Below, piece after piece: positions 7,406 through 13,913 of a DNA stretch of 24,596 bases. The notes under the pieces are model-generated. The model was not told the DNA's origin and ran no database searches. It was given only the letters and a program-made list of their open reading frames with translations. The translations under genes were made by a program, and so were the position numbers. Numbering within the stretch: the first letter of the stretch is position 1; every line of letters begins with the position of its first letter. The DNA is from CAYGWX01 sp964353855 [NCBI: uncultured bacterium] (GTDB lineage: Bacteria; Edwardsbacteria; CAYGWX01). The stretch is taken from assembly GCA_964353855.1 (NCBI GenBank), contig CAYGWX010000031.1, positions 1 to 24,596 on the forward strand, read 5' to 3'.

Positions 7406-8557
7406 TTAATCCCAGTCTTTAAAGTAACTCGATAATTTTAATTCTTGTTTTTGGTAATTCCCATCTTGAACCTCTTTTTCGTCATCTTTACTTATTTCTT
7501 CTGACATCTTGTAAAACTTTATATTTGCTAACACTTCGCCGTGCCGGAGATATGTGTCAACGTTATGACCTCTTACTTCAAATATTAGAGGGGTTCCCTT
7601 CAGTTTTTCTTCATGATGACCAAAAGTCGGATGTGCAAATCCCGCATAATGAATCCTAATTTCACCGAGATTTTCTGAGACTGCCTGCGCGTAGACTGCT
7701 ACATCCCTTGGTAAATTAAATCTCTCCCGTGAGCGAAATATATAGAAACGGTCGCGCTCTATACATACCCACTCTTCGGTATCCGCAGGCAACGGTACCC
7801 AATAATCGGCCGGATTATACGTTTTTTCCGCCTTACTTAAATCTATAGCGGGGTGTTCTGTTTTCCCGCGTGCAGCGTAGCCTATAGCAGTGTGTCCGCT
7901 TCCCAGTTTTATTTCAGTCGGATTTAAGTTTAAACTTAAACAATCGATGTCTGTATTATATTCTATTTTTTCTCCTTCTTCTGAATATAATATATCTCCA
8001 TATAATTCGAGTACATCACCCTTTAATTCACTCAGTTCTGGCTTCCCTTTGAATAATCTCAGCTGGCTGATTGCAACCCCTTCTTTAACTTTAATAGAGA
8101 AGGTTATTGGGGTTATCTCTACATACAAACTTCCTCGGTTATATCCAAAAGGTACTTGGTCATATCGAGGGTTCCCGCTAACCAACAACCTTGTTAATAC
8201 ATCGAGTCTTCCCACCGTACTCCGTCCAGTTGCCTGTCCTGCTATCTTGGATTCTATCGGTAGGTTCACTTGTTCTTGTAGTTCTATTAGATATGTGTGT
8301 GGCCACTTTAATTCGACTTCTTCTTTAAGGTCGAATTGATCACCGCGGATTTTACTGATTCCCGCCATAACATCTTTATCCTTTAAACATTTAACGCTTC
8401 CTTTCATATTCCACCCAACCGAACCTAAATGGAGGTTTAAAGAGGAAGCTTTAATAGCTTGCTTGCCAGGGATTTTTATATCCCCATTACTTACAAGCGA
8501 AGTCATTTGTGTCTTACTAAGGACTCCTGGACGAAAATTATCCCAAATCGAGGTCAT
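7406..8557 (-). CDS. dcd: Long-form 2'-deoxycytidine 5'-triphosphate deaminase (dUTPase-fold, DCD_N type)
   Basis: The 383-residue protein resembles the long, two-domain dCTP deaminases best known from alphaproteobacteria, not the ~190-residue E. coli enzyme. The N-half has SSLNLHLGSVGW (38-49), the signature GRSTVGRLDV (111-120), and YNRGSLYVEITPITFSI with the presumed catalytic Glu147. The C-half repeats the fold with FYIFRSRERFNLP, IRIHYAGFAHPTFG and EVRGHNVDTYLRHGE. The enzyme converts dCTP to dUTP, affecting dUTP/dTTP supply. It is first in a two-gene unit with a GNAT-ASCH protein, inside an island next to Type III restriction, with no other pyrimidine gene nearby. No ribosome binding site is evident before the ATG. 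Housekeeping, phage-related and defence roles are all possible; the family assignment is strong. Confidence 0.85.
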   Translation of the reverse strand: MTSIWDNFRPGVLSKTQMTSLVSNGDIKIPGKQAIKASSLNLHLGSVGWNMKGSVKCLKDKDVMAGISKIRGDQFDLKEEVELKWPHTYLIELQEQVNLPIESKIAGQATGRSTVGRLDVLTRLLVSGNPRYDQVPFGYNRGSLYVEITPITFSIKVKEGVAISQLRLFKGKPELSELKGDVLELYGDILYSEEGEKIEYNTDIDCLSLNLNPTEIKLGSGHTAIGYAARGKTEHPAIDLSKAEKTYNPADYWVPLPADTEEWVCIERDRFYIFRSRERFNLPRDVAVYAQAVSENLGEIRIHYAGFAHPTFGHHEEKLKGTPLIFEVRGHNVDTYLRHGEVLANIKFYKMSEEISKDDEKEVQDGNYQKQELKLSSYFKDWD

Positions 8558-8592
8558 ATTTCTATTGCTGGGTTAGTTCTTCTTTCGTTGTA

Positions 8593-8622
8593 ATGCTACC
8601 ATATTTCTCAGAATTCTGTCAA
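8593..8622 (-). promoter_or_regulatory. Promoter of the dcd/GNAT-ASCH unit
   Basis: On the minus strand a perfect -35 TTGACA (8617-8622) is followed after 18 bases by TAGCAT (8593-8598, 4 of 6 consensus). The start would fall near 8586, leaving a leader of about 30 bases. This gives the two genes their own transcription, independent of mod-res. Confidence 0.5.
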
Positions 8623-8751
8623 GTATGATAACGATCTAATTGGCGTTTTTCGTTGAGAGATCTTCGGTTATTTTTTGAGGGTGTCGGGGGCGGAGGGCAT
8701 AATGTGGGCGGCAACCCCTCCCGGATTTCGGCCCGTTGCCTGTCCTGCCTG

Positions 8752-8770
8752 TCCCGAACTCATTTCGGGA
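8752..8770. repeat. REP-like palindromic hairpin
   Basis: TCCCGAA (8752-8758) and TTCGGGA (8764-8770) form a perfect 7-bp inverted repeat around a CTCAT loop, preceded by a direct duplication (CCTGTCCTG, CCTGTCCCG). The form is that of scattered extragenic palindromes found between genes in many genomes. Only one copy is in this window, so repetitiveness cannot be shown here. Confidence 0.4.
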
Positions 8771-8893
8771 AACTTCTTTTAGGATCGACTCTGCTTACGT
8801 GTACGAGGTTGAAAAGAGCTCATAAAAAGGGGTGATTTATTTTATACCTTTGATCAGCAATCCCTTTGAAAATATCCCAAAAGACAGGGGGGT

Positions 8894-8978
8894 GGGTGTA
8901 GTGTGGGTGTTTGGTGGGTGTTCAATGGGTGTACTCTGGGCCACCAAAATGAGGGTCTGGGTGGCCCTTGGGTGGCCC
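8894..8978 (+). repeat. Degenerate 11-base-period G-rich tandem repeat
   Basis: G-triplets begin at 8894, 8905, 8916, 8927 and 8938. The units share GGGTGT followed by five variable bases ending in T (GGGTGTAGTGT, GGGTGTTTGGT, GGGTGTTCAAT, GGGTGTACTCT). After a gap, GGGTGGCCC recurs at 8959 and 8970, again 11 apart. A preceding G6 run (8887-8892) makes a quadruplex conceivable. GGGCCACC (8938-8945) can also pair with GGTGGCCC (8960-8967). The periodicity is seen directly; the role is unknown. Confidence 0.6.
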
Positions 8979-9066
8979 ACTCCTAATTTTTGGGGGACCC
9001 ACCCCTTCTCTTTTCCTCTTTTTGCTTGTTCCTCGTAAGTCCTGTAAGGTGGCCCATATTACGCGA

Positions 9067-9088
9067 AAAGGGGCCTTTTGGCCCCTTT
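9067..9088 (+). terminator. Terminator-like hairpin without a recognisable upstream gene
   Basis: AAAGGGGCC (9067-9075) pairs perfectly with GGCCCCTTT (9080-9088) around a TTTT loop. The following sequence is only moderately T-rich. No plus-strand gene ends before it, so it could mark the end of an unrecognised transcript or be a relic of a lost neighbour. Confidence 0.5.
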
Positions 9089-9146
9089 CGTTGTGAAATG
9101 ATATTTCCTTCGCGGTCGGTATCTTTATCAGGGTTCTACGTCGAAG

Positions 9147-9166
9147 AGGCCCTGAAATCAGGGCCT
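9147..9166 (+). terminator. Second orphan intrinsic terminator
   Basis: AGGCCCTG (9147-9154) pairs with CAGGGCCT (9159-9166) around AAAT and is followed by TTT and A/T-rich sequence, giving the better T-tract in the rightward direction. Like the hairpin 80 bases before it, no plus-strand gene precedes it. Together they would insulate rlpA from transcripts arriving from the left. Confidence 0.55.
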
Positions 9167-9236
9167 TTTATACCTAATCCGGTTTCCCCGACCTGAGAAA
9201 GACCTGGGAGGCCCTCCCGATAAGCCAACCTACCCC

Positions 9237-9266
9237 TTGACATTCTCCCCCCCTCTCTGCTACCCT
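9237..9266 (+). promoter_or_regulatory. Promoter of rlpA-pyrF-pyrE
   Basis: TTGACA (9237-9242), an 18-base spacer and a weak TACCCT (9261-9266). The start would fall at about 9273-9275, only a few bases before the rlpA ATG at 9278, and no ribosome binding site is present, so the message may be nearly leaderless. The -35 is perfect, the -10 poor. Confidence 0.4.
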
Positions 9267-9277
9267 TTTATCACAAG

Positions 9278-9670
9278 ATGACCCTGCGACGAACAGCCCT
9301 TATCCTCCTGGCCCTGGGAGCAGGCGCCTGCGCCCCGCGGCCCCTGATGAAGAGCGGAACCCAGGAACCCATCGTGGTCCCCGGGGACTACAAGCAGGAG
9401 GGCGACGCCACCTACTATGGCCCCGGGTTCCATGGAAAAAAGACCGCCTCCGGCGAGGTCTTCGACCAGTACGCCCTGACCGCCGCCCACCGCACCCTGC
9501 CCTTCGGCACCCGGGTCCTGGTCACCAACCCGGCCAACGGCAAGCACGTCATCGTGCGCATCAACGACCGGGGCCCGTTCACCCGGGCCATCATCGACCT
9601 CTCCTACGGCGCAGCCAAAGAAATCGGAATGTTGAAAACCGGCCGGGTGAAAATCCAAGCATTGAGGTGA
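9278..9670 (+). CDS. rlpA: RlpA-family double-psi beta-barrel protein (septal lytic transglycosylase type)
   Basis: The 130-residue protein has an N-terminal hydrophobic signal ending in GAGAC, with Cys18 as the likely lipidation site, although the lipobox -3 residue is Ala rather than Leu. The rest is the RlpA barrel: [19 protein letters not shown] (42-60), the [17 protein letters not shown] stretch with His71, and VRINDRGPF with Asp97, matching the catalytic His and Asp of the family. RlpA enzymes cleave denuded glycan strands in peptidoglycan at division sites. The SPOR domain of proteobacterial RlpA is missing, so this is the minimal form. It is followed two bases later by pyrF, with no terminator, an unexpected partnership that may be a packing effect only. 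The family call is firm. Confidence 0.88.
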   Translation: MTLRRTALILLALGAGACAPRPLMKSGTQEPIVVPGDYKQEGDATYYGPGFHGKKTASGEVFDQYALTAAHRTLPFGTRVLVTNPANGKHVIVRINDRGPFTRAIIDLSYGAAKEIGMLKTGRVKIQALR

Positions 9671-9672
9671 GC

Positions 9673-10401
9673 ATGTCGGCAAAGGATCGGCTGATCGTGG
9701 CCCTGGACGTGGCCACGCTCGCGGAGGAAGAGAAAGCCCTCCGGGAGCTGGGCGGGACCGTCTCCTTCTTCAAGGTGGGCAACCAGCTTTTCACCGCGGC
9801 CGGGCCCCGGGCCGTGGAGGCCATCAAGAAAACCGGGGCCAGCGTCTTCCTGGACCTCAAGTACCACGACATCCCCAACACCGTGGAGCGCACCGCCCAG
9901 TCCGCCTGCGACCTGGGCGTGGATATCTTCAACGTCCATGCCCTGGGAGGGTTCGAGATGATGGAGTGCGCGGCCAAGGCCGTCTGGAACTGGTCCGAGG
10001 AGAAGGGCCGTCCCGGGCCCAAGATCCTGGGCGTGACCGTCCTGACCTCTCTTTCGGAGGCCAGCCTGAAAGACGTGATGGGAGAGACCAACCGCACCCT
10101 GGAGGAGGAGGTCCTGATGCTCGCCCGGATGGCCTCCAGCGCGGGCCTGGACGGGGTCGTAGCCTCGCCCGAGGAGATCGTTCCCATCAAGAAGGCCTGC
10201 GGGAAGGAGTTCATCGTGCTCACCCCGGGCGTCCGCCCCCAGGGCAGCGAGATGGGCGACCAGAAGCGTGTGCTCACCCCGGGCGAGGCCATCCGCCGAG
10301 GCGCGGACTACCTCGTCGTGGGGAGACCCATCCTTTCGGCCCCGAACCCCGGGGAGGCCGCCGGAGCGATCCTCAAGGAGATGGAAGATGCCGGAGCTTA
10401 G
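9673..10401 (+). CDS. pyrF: Orotidine 5'-phosphate decarboxylase (PyrF)
   Basis: This enzyme catalyses the last step of de novo UMP synthesis, the decarboxylation of OMP. The 242-residue product has LIVALDV at the N terminus with Asp12, the FFKVGNQLF strand, and the catalytic DLKYHDIPNT (Asp61, Lys63, Asp66), then TPGVRPQGSEMGDQKR and ADYLVVGRPI for phosphate binding. I chose the ATG at 9673 over the GTG six bases earlier because GAGGTGAG sits at a proper distance from it. The coding region overlaps pyrE by 14 bases. Placement with pyrE fits the pathway, since PyrE makes its substrate. Confidence 0.95.
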   Translation: MSAKDRLIVALDVATLAEEEKALRELGGTVSFFKVGNQLFTAAGPRAVEAIKKTGASVFLDLKYHDIPNTVERTAQSACDLGVDIFNVHALGGFEMMECAAKAVWNWSEEKGRPGPKILGVTVLTSLSEASLKDVMGETNRTLEEEVLMLARMASSAGLDGVVASPEEIVPIKKACGKEFIVLTPGVRPQGSEMGDQKRVLTPGEAIRRGADYLVVGRPILSAPNPGEAAGAILKEMEDAGA

Positions 10402-10975
10402 CCGGAAGGACATCGAAGCGCTGCTGAGGAAGAGGGGTGTCCTGCTGGAAGGGCACTTCCTCCTGGCCTCGGGCCGGCACAGCGCCCGCTATTATGAGAA
10501 GTTCCGGATCCTGGAGCACCCCGAGGACGCGGACCGGCTCTGCGCCCAGATGGCCGGGCATTTCAAGGGAAGCGGGATAGACCTGGTGGTCGGCCCGACC
10601 ACCGGCGGGATCATCCTGGCCTTCTCCGTGGCCCGTCACCTAAAGGCCCGGGCCCTCTACGCCGAGAAAAGCCCCCAAGGACGAGGCTTCTTCCGGGGCA
10701 TGGCCCTCGCCCCCGGGGAAAGGGTCCTGGTGGTGGACGACGTGCTCACGACCGGAGGCTCGGTCAAAGACACCATCGCCGCGGTAGGGCGGGGAGGAGG
10801 AAATGTCCGGGGAATCGGGGTCCTGATCGACCGCAGCGACGTCCCCCTCGACCTCGGGGCTCCCCTGTTTTCCCTTTACCGCCAGGCCGTGGAATCTTTT
10901 TCCCCTGAGGATTGTCCCTTGTGCAAGGCCGGGAGCAAGCCCGCAGCCCCGGGAGCAAGCCAGCGCCTAAGTTGA
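10388..10975 (+). CDS. pyrE: Orotate phosphoribosyltransferase (PyrE)
   Basis: This enzyme joins orotate to PRPP to give OMP, the PyrF substrate. The product of 195 residues carries the PRPP loop VLVVDDVLTTGGSV (113-126), the FLLASGRHSARYY substrate segment and GPTTGGIILAF. The C-terminal CPLCKAGSKPAAPG resembles the Cys-x-x-Cys tail of many bacterial PyrE proteins. The ATG at 10388 is preceded by AAGGAG at 6 bases and lies within the end of pyrF. A longer frame upstream is open only because of the high GC. A strong hairpin terminator follows 21 bases after the stop. Confidence 0.93.
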   Translation: MPELSRKDIEALLRKRGVLLEGHFLLASGRHSARYYEKFRILEHPEDADRLCAQMAGHFKGSGIDLVVGPTTGGIILAFSVARHLKARALYAEKSPQGRGFFRGMALAPGERVLVVDDVLTTGGSVKDTIAAVGRGGGNVRGIGVLIDRSDVPLDLGAPLFSLYRQAVESFSPEDCPLCKAGSKPAAPGASQRLS

Positions 10976-10996
10976 TTAAGTAGGTATCGGCAAACA

Positions 10997-11026
10997 AATG
11001 GGAGAGGGGTTTTCCCCTCTCCCATT
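10997..11026. terminator. Strong bidirectional terminator between pyrE and the convergent lipoprotein gene
   Basis: AATGGGAGAGGGG (10997-11009) pairs perfectly over 13 bp with CCCCTCTCCCATT (11014-11026) around TTTT. It lies between the convergent stops of pyrE and the substrate-binding/TonB gene. T-tracts on both sides are short (GATTATTT to the right). Confidence 0.75.
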
Positions 11027-11047
11027 GATTATTTCCCTTAACCGGGC

Positions 11048-13210
11048 TTATTCCCCCTGGAAGGTGAAGGGAAGGGTCGTCACGTCATCCGCCGGCTGGC
11101 CGTTCTTGGTCCCGGGCTTGAACGTGCACTTCTTGGCCGCGGCCAGGGCGGCGTCATCGCATCCCCCGCCGATTCCCTTGACCACCCGGGCGTCCTTCAC
11201 CAAGCCGTCCGGTCCCACCGTGACCTTGACATAGACCCTTCCCTGCCGGCCGGCCCGGCGGTCGGACTCCGGATAGACCGGCGGCACGAACTGCACCAGT
11301 TCTGGCCGGGTGGGCGGGATCTCGACCACCGTGGTCTCGGGCGGAGGCACGACGGTCTTTGTCGTCTCCGGTTTTGGCACCGGGATCCTGGTCGCGGTCG
11401 TCTCGGGATGGGTGACCATAGCGACATGCGTCGTGTCGGGCTGGACCAGACGGGCGGCCACGCTCAATGACTCGGCGCGTGCGCGCCTCACCGCAGCCGT
11501 GCTCTCGGCGATGGCCCGCAGCCTGGCTTCAACATCCACGTTCAAGGTCTCCGGGGCAGGGGTCACGGCCGTAAAGGTCGTGATCCGATTTTCGACCAAA
11601 CGGGCATCTCCCTTGGGAGCCCACCAATCGTCCAGGGAGGCCACCAGCCCTTCCGGGCTGGGCTTGACGCCCTGGACCTTGGCATAGACCGCGGAGAGCT
11701 TCATCGGGGCGTACAGGAAGGTGATGGGGTTGTCTTCCACGACCAGAGCCTGGAACTTCTGCCACAGGGTCTTCGCCCTGCGCCGGTCGAACTTGGCCAT
11801 GGCCTCGTCCATCAGGGTGTCCGCCCGGGGGTTGGAATAGCCCACGAAGTTATAGCGCCCCTGCTGGCCGTCCTCGCTGGGGGTGTGCCAGACCGGTGAG
11901 GGGTCCACTTTGAGCCCGGCGGACCAGCCCAGGATCATGGCATCGTATTTCTTGTCCAGCACCCGCTGCGCGAAGGTGGCCGCATCCACGACCTCCACGT
12001 GGACCCGGATGCGCAGGGGAGCCAGGTCCTTCCTGACCTGCTCGGCGATGGCCTGCCGGACGCGGTTCCCCTGGCTGGTCATCAGGGAGAACTCCAGCGG
12101 CCTTGCGCCTTTGACCAGGAGGGTGTCCTTGGTCCTCTCCCTCGGCTTCTGGATCTCCTTGACCGCCCAGCCCTGCTTAGTGAGAAGCTCTTTGGCCTTG
12201 CCCGGATCATAGGGCAGGGGCTTGACCTCGGTGTTGTAGGCCCAGGAACTTGACGGGATGGGTCCTGAGACCACCTGGCCTTTACCGGCCAGGATGTCCT
12301 TCACCAGGGCTTCGCGGTTGATGGCCAGGGTCAGGGCCTTGCGCACCTCGGGGTCGGAGAAGATCGGGCTCTGAAGGTTCCAGGCGATATAGGTATAGGA
12401 GGTGGGCGGAGACTCCACGAGGGTCAGGCTCTTGTCCCCCTGGAGCGTAGCGAACTCCGTGGCCGGAAGCTCCGGCGCGAAATCCACCTTCCCGGCCTGG
12501 AGGTCGGAGAGCAGGCCGGACTGGTCGCTATAGAACTTGAAGACCACCTTGTCGAAATAGGGCCGGCCCCCGTAGAACTCCGGGTTGGCCGAGAGCTCGA
12601 TGCGGTCCCCGGGAAGGTAGAGGGCCAGGCGGAAGGGCCCGTCGGTGACCGGGCGGGTGCTGAAGGCCGCCTTCGCGAGGTCCGGCTCCTTCTCCAGGAC
12701 GTGCTTGGGCAGTACCGGGATCCCGGAGTCCAGAAGCTCGTCGGCATAGACCTGCTTGAAATAGAACCGCACCGCGTGCTTGTCCAGGGACACGACCCTG
12801 TCGATGAGGTCCAGGGCGTGGGCGTTGGGATAGCCCGTCTTCGGGTCCCGCATCTTCTGGAAGGTGAAGACCACGTCCGCAGCGGTCACCGGGGTCCCGT
12901 CGCTCCACTTCACGTTCCGGCGCAGGTAGTAGGTCACATGGGAGAAGTCCTCGGAGAACACCCAGTGCTCGGCCAGGTCCGGGACGATCTCCATCTTGTC
13001 GTTCAGGCGGTGCAGGGAGAGAAAGAGCTTCTTCGCGATCTCCTGGCCTGTGGTCGCGGTCAGGGAGAGAAGCAGGGGGTTCAGGGTGGAGGGCTCGTCC
13101 GTGACCCCCACGATCAGGGTCCCGCCCGCGGTCCCCCCCGTTCGCTTCTTCTCGGCGCAGCCTGCCACAAGCGCCACGGCCAGCAACAGCCATACGATCT
13201 TCCGTGCCAT
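11048..13210 (-). CDS. Family 5 (peptide/nickel type) solute-binding lipoprotein fused to a C-terminal TonB domain
   Basis: The 720-residue protein starts at the ATG following AAAGGAG (13220-13226). A lipoprotein signal ends in LVAGC with Cys18. Residues about 30-560 are an SBP_bac_5 (OppA/DppA-like) receptor: TLNPLLLSL near the mature N terminus, HWVFSEDFSHVTYYLRRNVK, WSDGTPVTAADVVFTFQKM, LTLAINREALV and GRYNFVGYSNPRADTLMDEA. A Pro/Thr-rich linker with repeated PETT units (about 595-640) leads to residues 641-720, a TonB C-terminal domain (PPVYPESDRRAGRQGRVYVK, VTVGPDGLVKDARVVKGIG, and TFKPGTKNGQP) with two Cys. The receptor half normally delivers peptides to an ABC importer, while the TonB half normally contacts outer-membrane receptors. 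No transmembrane anchor or ExbB/D gene is visible, so energising is unexplained. Both domain calls are confident; the joint function is unknown. Confidence 0.87.
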   Translation of the reverse strand: MARKIVWLLLAVALVAGCAEKKRTGGTAGGTLIVGVTDEPSTLNPLLLSLTATTGQEIAKKLFLSLHRLNDKMEIVPDLAEHWVFSEDFSHVTYYLRRNVKWSDGTPVTAADVVFTFQKMRDPKTGYPNAHALDLIDRVVSLDKHAVRFYFKQVYADELLDSGIPVLPKHVLEKEPDLAKAAFSTRPVTDGPFRLALYLPGDRIELSANPEFYGGRPYFDKVVFKFYSDQSGLLSDLQAGKVDFAPELPATEFATLQGDKSLTLVESPPTSYTYIAWNLQSPIFSDPEVRKALTLAINREALVKDILAGKGQVVSGPIPSSSWAYNTEVKPLPYDPGKAKELLTKQGWAVKEIQKPRERTKDTLLVKGARPLEFSLMTSQGNRVRQAIAEQVRKDLAPLRIRVHVEVVDAATFAQRVLDKKYDAMILGWSAGLKVDPSPVWHTPSEDGQQGRYNFVGYSNPRADTLMDEAMAKFDRRRAKTLWQKFQALVVEDNPITFLYAPMKLSAVYAKVQGVKPSPEGLVASLDDWWAPKGDARLVENRITTFTAVTPAPETLNVDVEARLRAIAESTAAVRRARAESLSVAARLVQPDTTHVAMVTHPETTATRIPVPKPETTKTVVPPPETTVVEIPPTRPELVQFVPPVYPESDRRAGRQGRVYVKVTVGPDGLVKDARVVKGIGGGCDDAALAAAKKCTFKPGTKNGQPADDVTTLPFTFQGE

Positions 13211-13277
13211 GAAGATCAACTCCTTTCTGTCAAAAAGTCCCTTATCGGCGATATCGTCCTAAAGGATTATACCTAAG

Positions 13278-13306
13278 ACTATAGGGGATTTATTCCATTT
13301 TGTCAA
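13278..13306 (-). promoter_or_regulatory. Promoter of the SBP-TonB fusion gene
   Basis: On the minus strand, TTGACA (13301-13306), 17 bases, TATAGT (13278-13283): 11 of 12 consensus positions. The start would be near 13271, giving a ~60-base leader that holds the CGATATCG palindrome and the AAAGGAG ribosome binding site. Confidence 0.65.
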
Positions 13307-13513
13307 GGGCCCGAGGCAAAATATCCAGGGGGCCGAGGGAACGCGCGGCCAAAGATGCTTCCAAAGCGTCAAGACCTGAGGAAATGCCGCCGGCTGAAAC
13401 CTGCTCCCATCTCATCTTTATTTTAACAGAGGGGAGGGTGGAAAGTCAACCCGTATTCAAGAATGAAGTCCAGGCGGGCCTACTGGTTGAACCCCTAAGG
13501 CAGGCCGATGAAC

Positions 13514-13543
13514 TTGACAAAACCATCCGGAATCAGCTACAAT
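13514..13543 (+). promoter_or_regulatory. Promoter of rpsT
   Basis: TTGACA (13514-13519), an 18-base spacer and TACAAT (13538-13543). The predicted start near 13550 leaves a ~32-base leader with a strong AGGGAGGAG ribosome binding site (13566-13574) before the TTG start codon. Confidence 0.65.
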
Positions 13544-13581
13544 TACACCCTAACATCAAATGACCAGGGAGGAGAACAGGA

Positions 13582-13869
13582 TTGGCTGAGGCGAAAAAGG
13601 CGGCGGAGAAGAAGAAAAAAAAGATGACCTCTGCAGAGAAACAGGCCAAGCAGAGCGAGAAACGCAGGATCCGGAACAAGGCCGTGCGGACCCACCTCAA
13701 GACCAGCCTCAAAAGGCTGCGGGCCTTGGGGAGCCGCAAGGAAGCGGAGGCGGCTTTGGCCCAGGTTTACTCCGCCCTGGACAAGGCCAGGAAGCAGGGG
13801 AACATTCACGCCCGGACAGCGTCCCGCCAGAAGTCCCGCATCGCCTTGGCCGTCGCGAAACTTCCATAA
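13582..13869 (+). CDS. rpsT: 30S ribosomal protein S20 (bS20), TTG start
   Basis: The 95-residue, Lys/Ala-rich helical protein binds 16S rRNA early in small-subunit assembly. Recognisable stretches are RRIRNKAVRTHLKTSLKR (near residues 33-50) and IHARTASRQKSRIA near the end, both typical of bS20. The N-terminal run of Lys is slightly longer than usual. The only start that fits the AGGGAGGAG site (7 bases upstream) is TTG at 13582. E. coli rpsT also uses a rare UUG start, linked to translational autocontrol. It is a single-gene unit with its own promoter and an intrinsic terminator. Confidence 0.93.
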   Translation: MAEAKKAAEKKKKKMTSAEKQAKQSEKRRIRNKAVRTHLKTSLKRLRALGSRKEAEAALAQVYSALDKARKQGNIHARTASRQKSRIALAVAKLP

Positions 13870-13882
13870 AACAAGATCGGGC

Positions 13883-13912
13883 AAAGGGACGACCCTCTTG
13901 GGTCGTCCCTTT
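13883..13912. terminator. Strong terminator after rpsT
   Basis: AAAGGGACGACCC (13883-13895) pairs over 13 bp with GGGTCGTCCCTTT (13900-13912), loop TCTT, followed by a T-run to 13915 and TTTT. It lies between the convergent stops of rpsT and the DUF2723 gene. Leftward transcripts would leave it into TTTGCCC, a weaker T-tract. Confidence 0.85.
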
Positions 13913-13913
13913 T

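Larger units (their letters stand above)
8558..9277. other. Gene-free junction between the low-GC island and the high-GC core
   Basis: These 720 bases hold no reading frame I can defend. The small frames present read through G-rich repeats and show low-complexity Gly/Val/Trp composition. Left to right the stretch contains the dcd promoter, a REP-like hairpin (8752-8770), the 11-base-period G-rich array (8894-8978), two terminator-like hairpins (9067-9088 and 9147-9166), a short GGGAGG/CCTCCC inverted repeat (about 9207-9219) and the rlpA promoter. No integrase, tRNA or direct att-like repeat is visible, although base composition changes across it. Confidence 0.7.
13211..13581. other. Divergent control region between the SBP-TonB gene and rpsT
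   Basis: This 371-base spacer carries the leftward promoter of the lipoprotein gene (13278-13306) and the rightward rpsT promoter (13514-13543). A perfect 8-base palindrome CGATATCG (13249-13256) lies in the leader of the leftward transcript. An 87-codon open frame runs through 13300-13563 but looks non-coding. No other structure was seen. Confidence 0.6.

Noticed and set aside
7406-8557. Known anti-phage dCTP deaminase defence gene
   Set aside because: Those described enzymes have a cytidine-deaminase fold with a kinase-like domain. This one is of dUTPase fold, so identity with them cannot be claimed, only analogy.
8894-8978. CRISPR array
   Set aside because: The period is 11 bases with no conserved repeat plus unique spacer pattern, and no cas gene is present.
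8653-9196. Three small plus-strand frames in the junction
   Set aside because: They translate G-rich repeats and hairpins into Gly/Val/Trp-rich strings and overlap each other; no coding signature.
1-9240. Integrase, transposase or att sites bounding the island
   Set aside because: None was found. The left edge is outside the window and no direct repeats were recognised, so mobility is only suggested by composition.
10268-10387. Longer N terminus for PyrE
   Set aside because: The upstream part lies within pyrF and has no PyrE homology. The ATG at 10388 has a proper ribosome binding site.
13300-13563. 87-codon plus-strand frame before rpsT
   Set aside because: It starts inside the leftward promoter, runs through the rpsT promoter, has no ribosome binding site and resembles no family.
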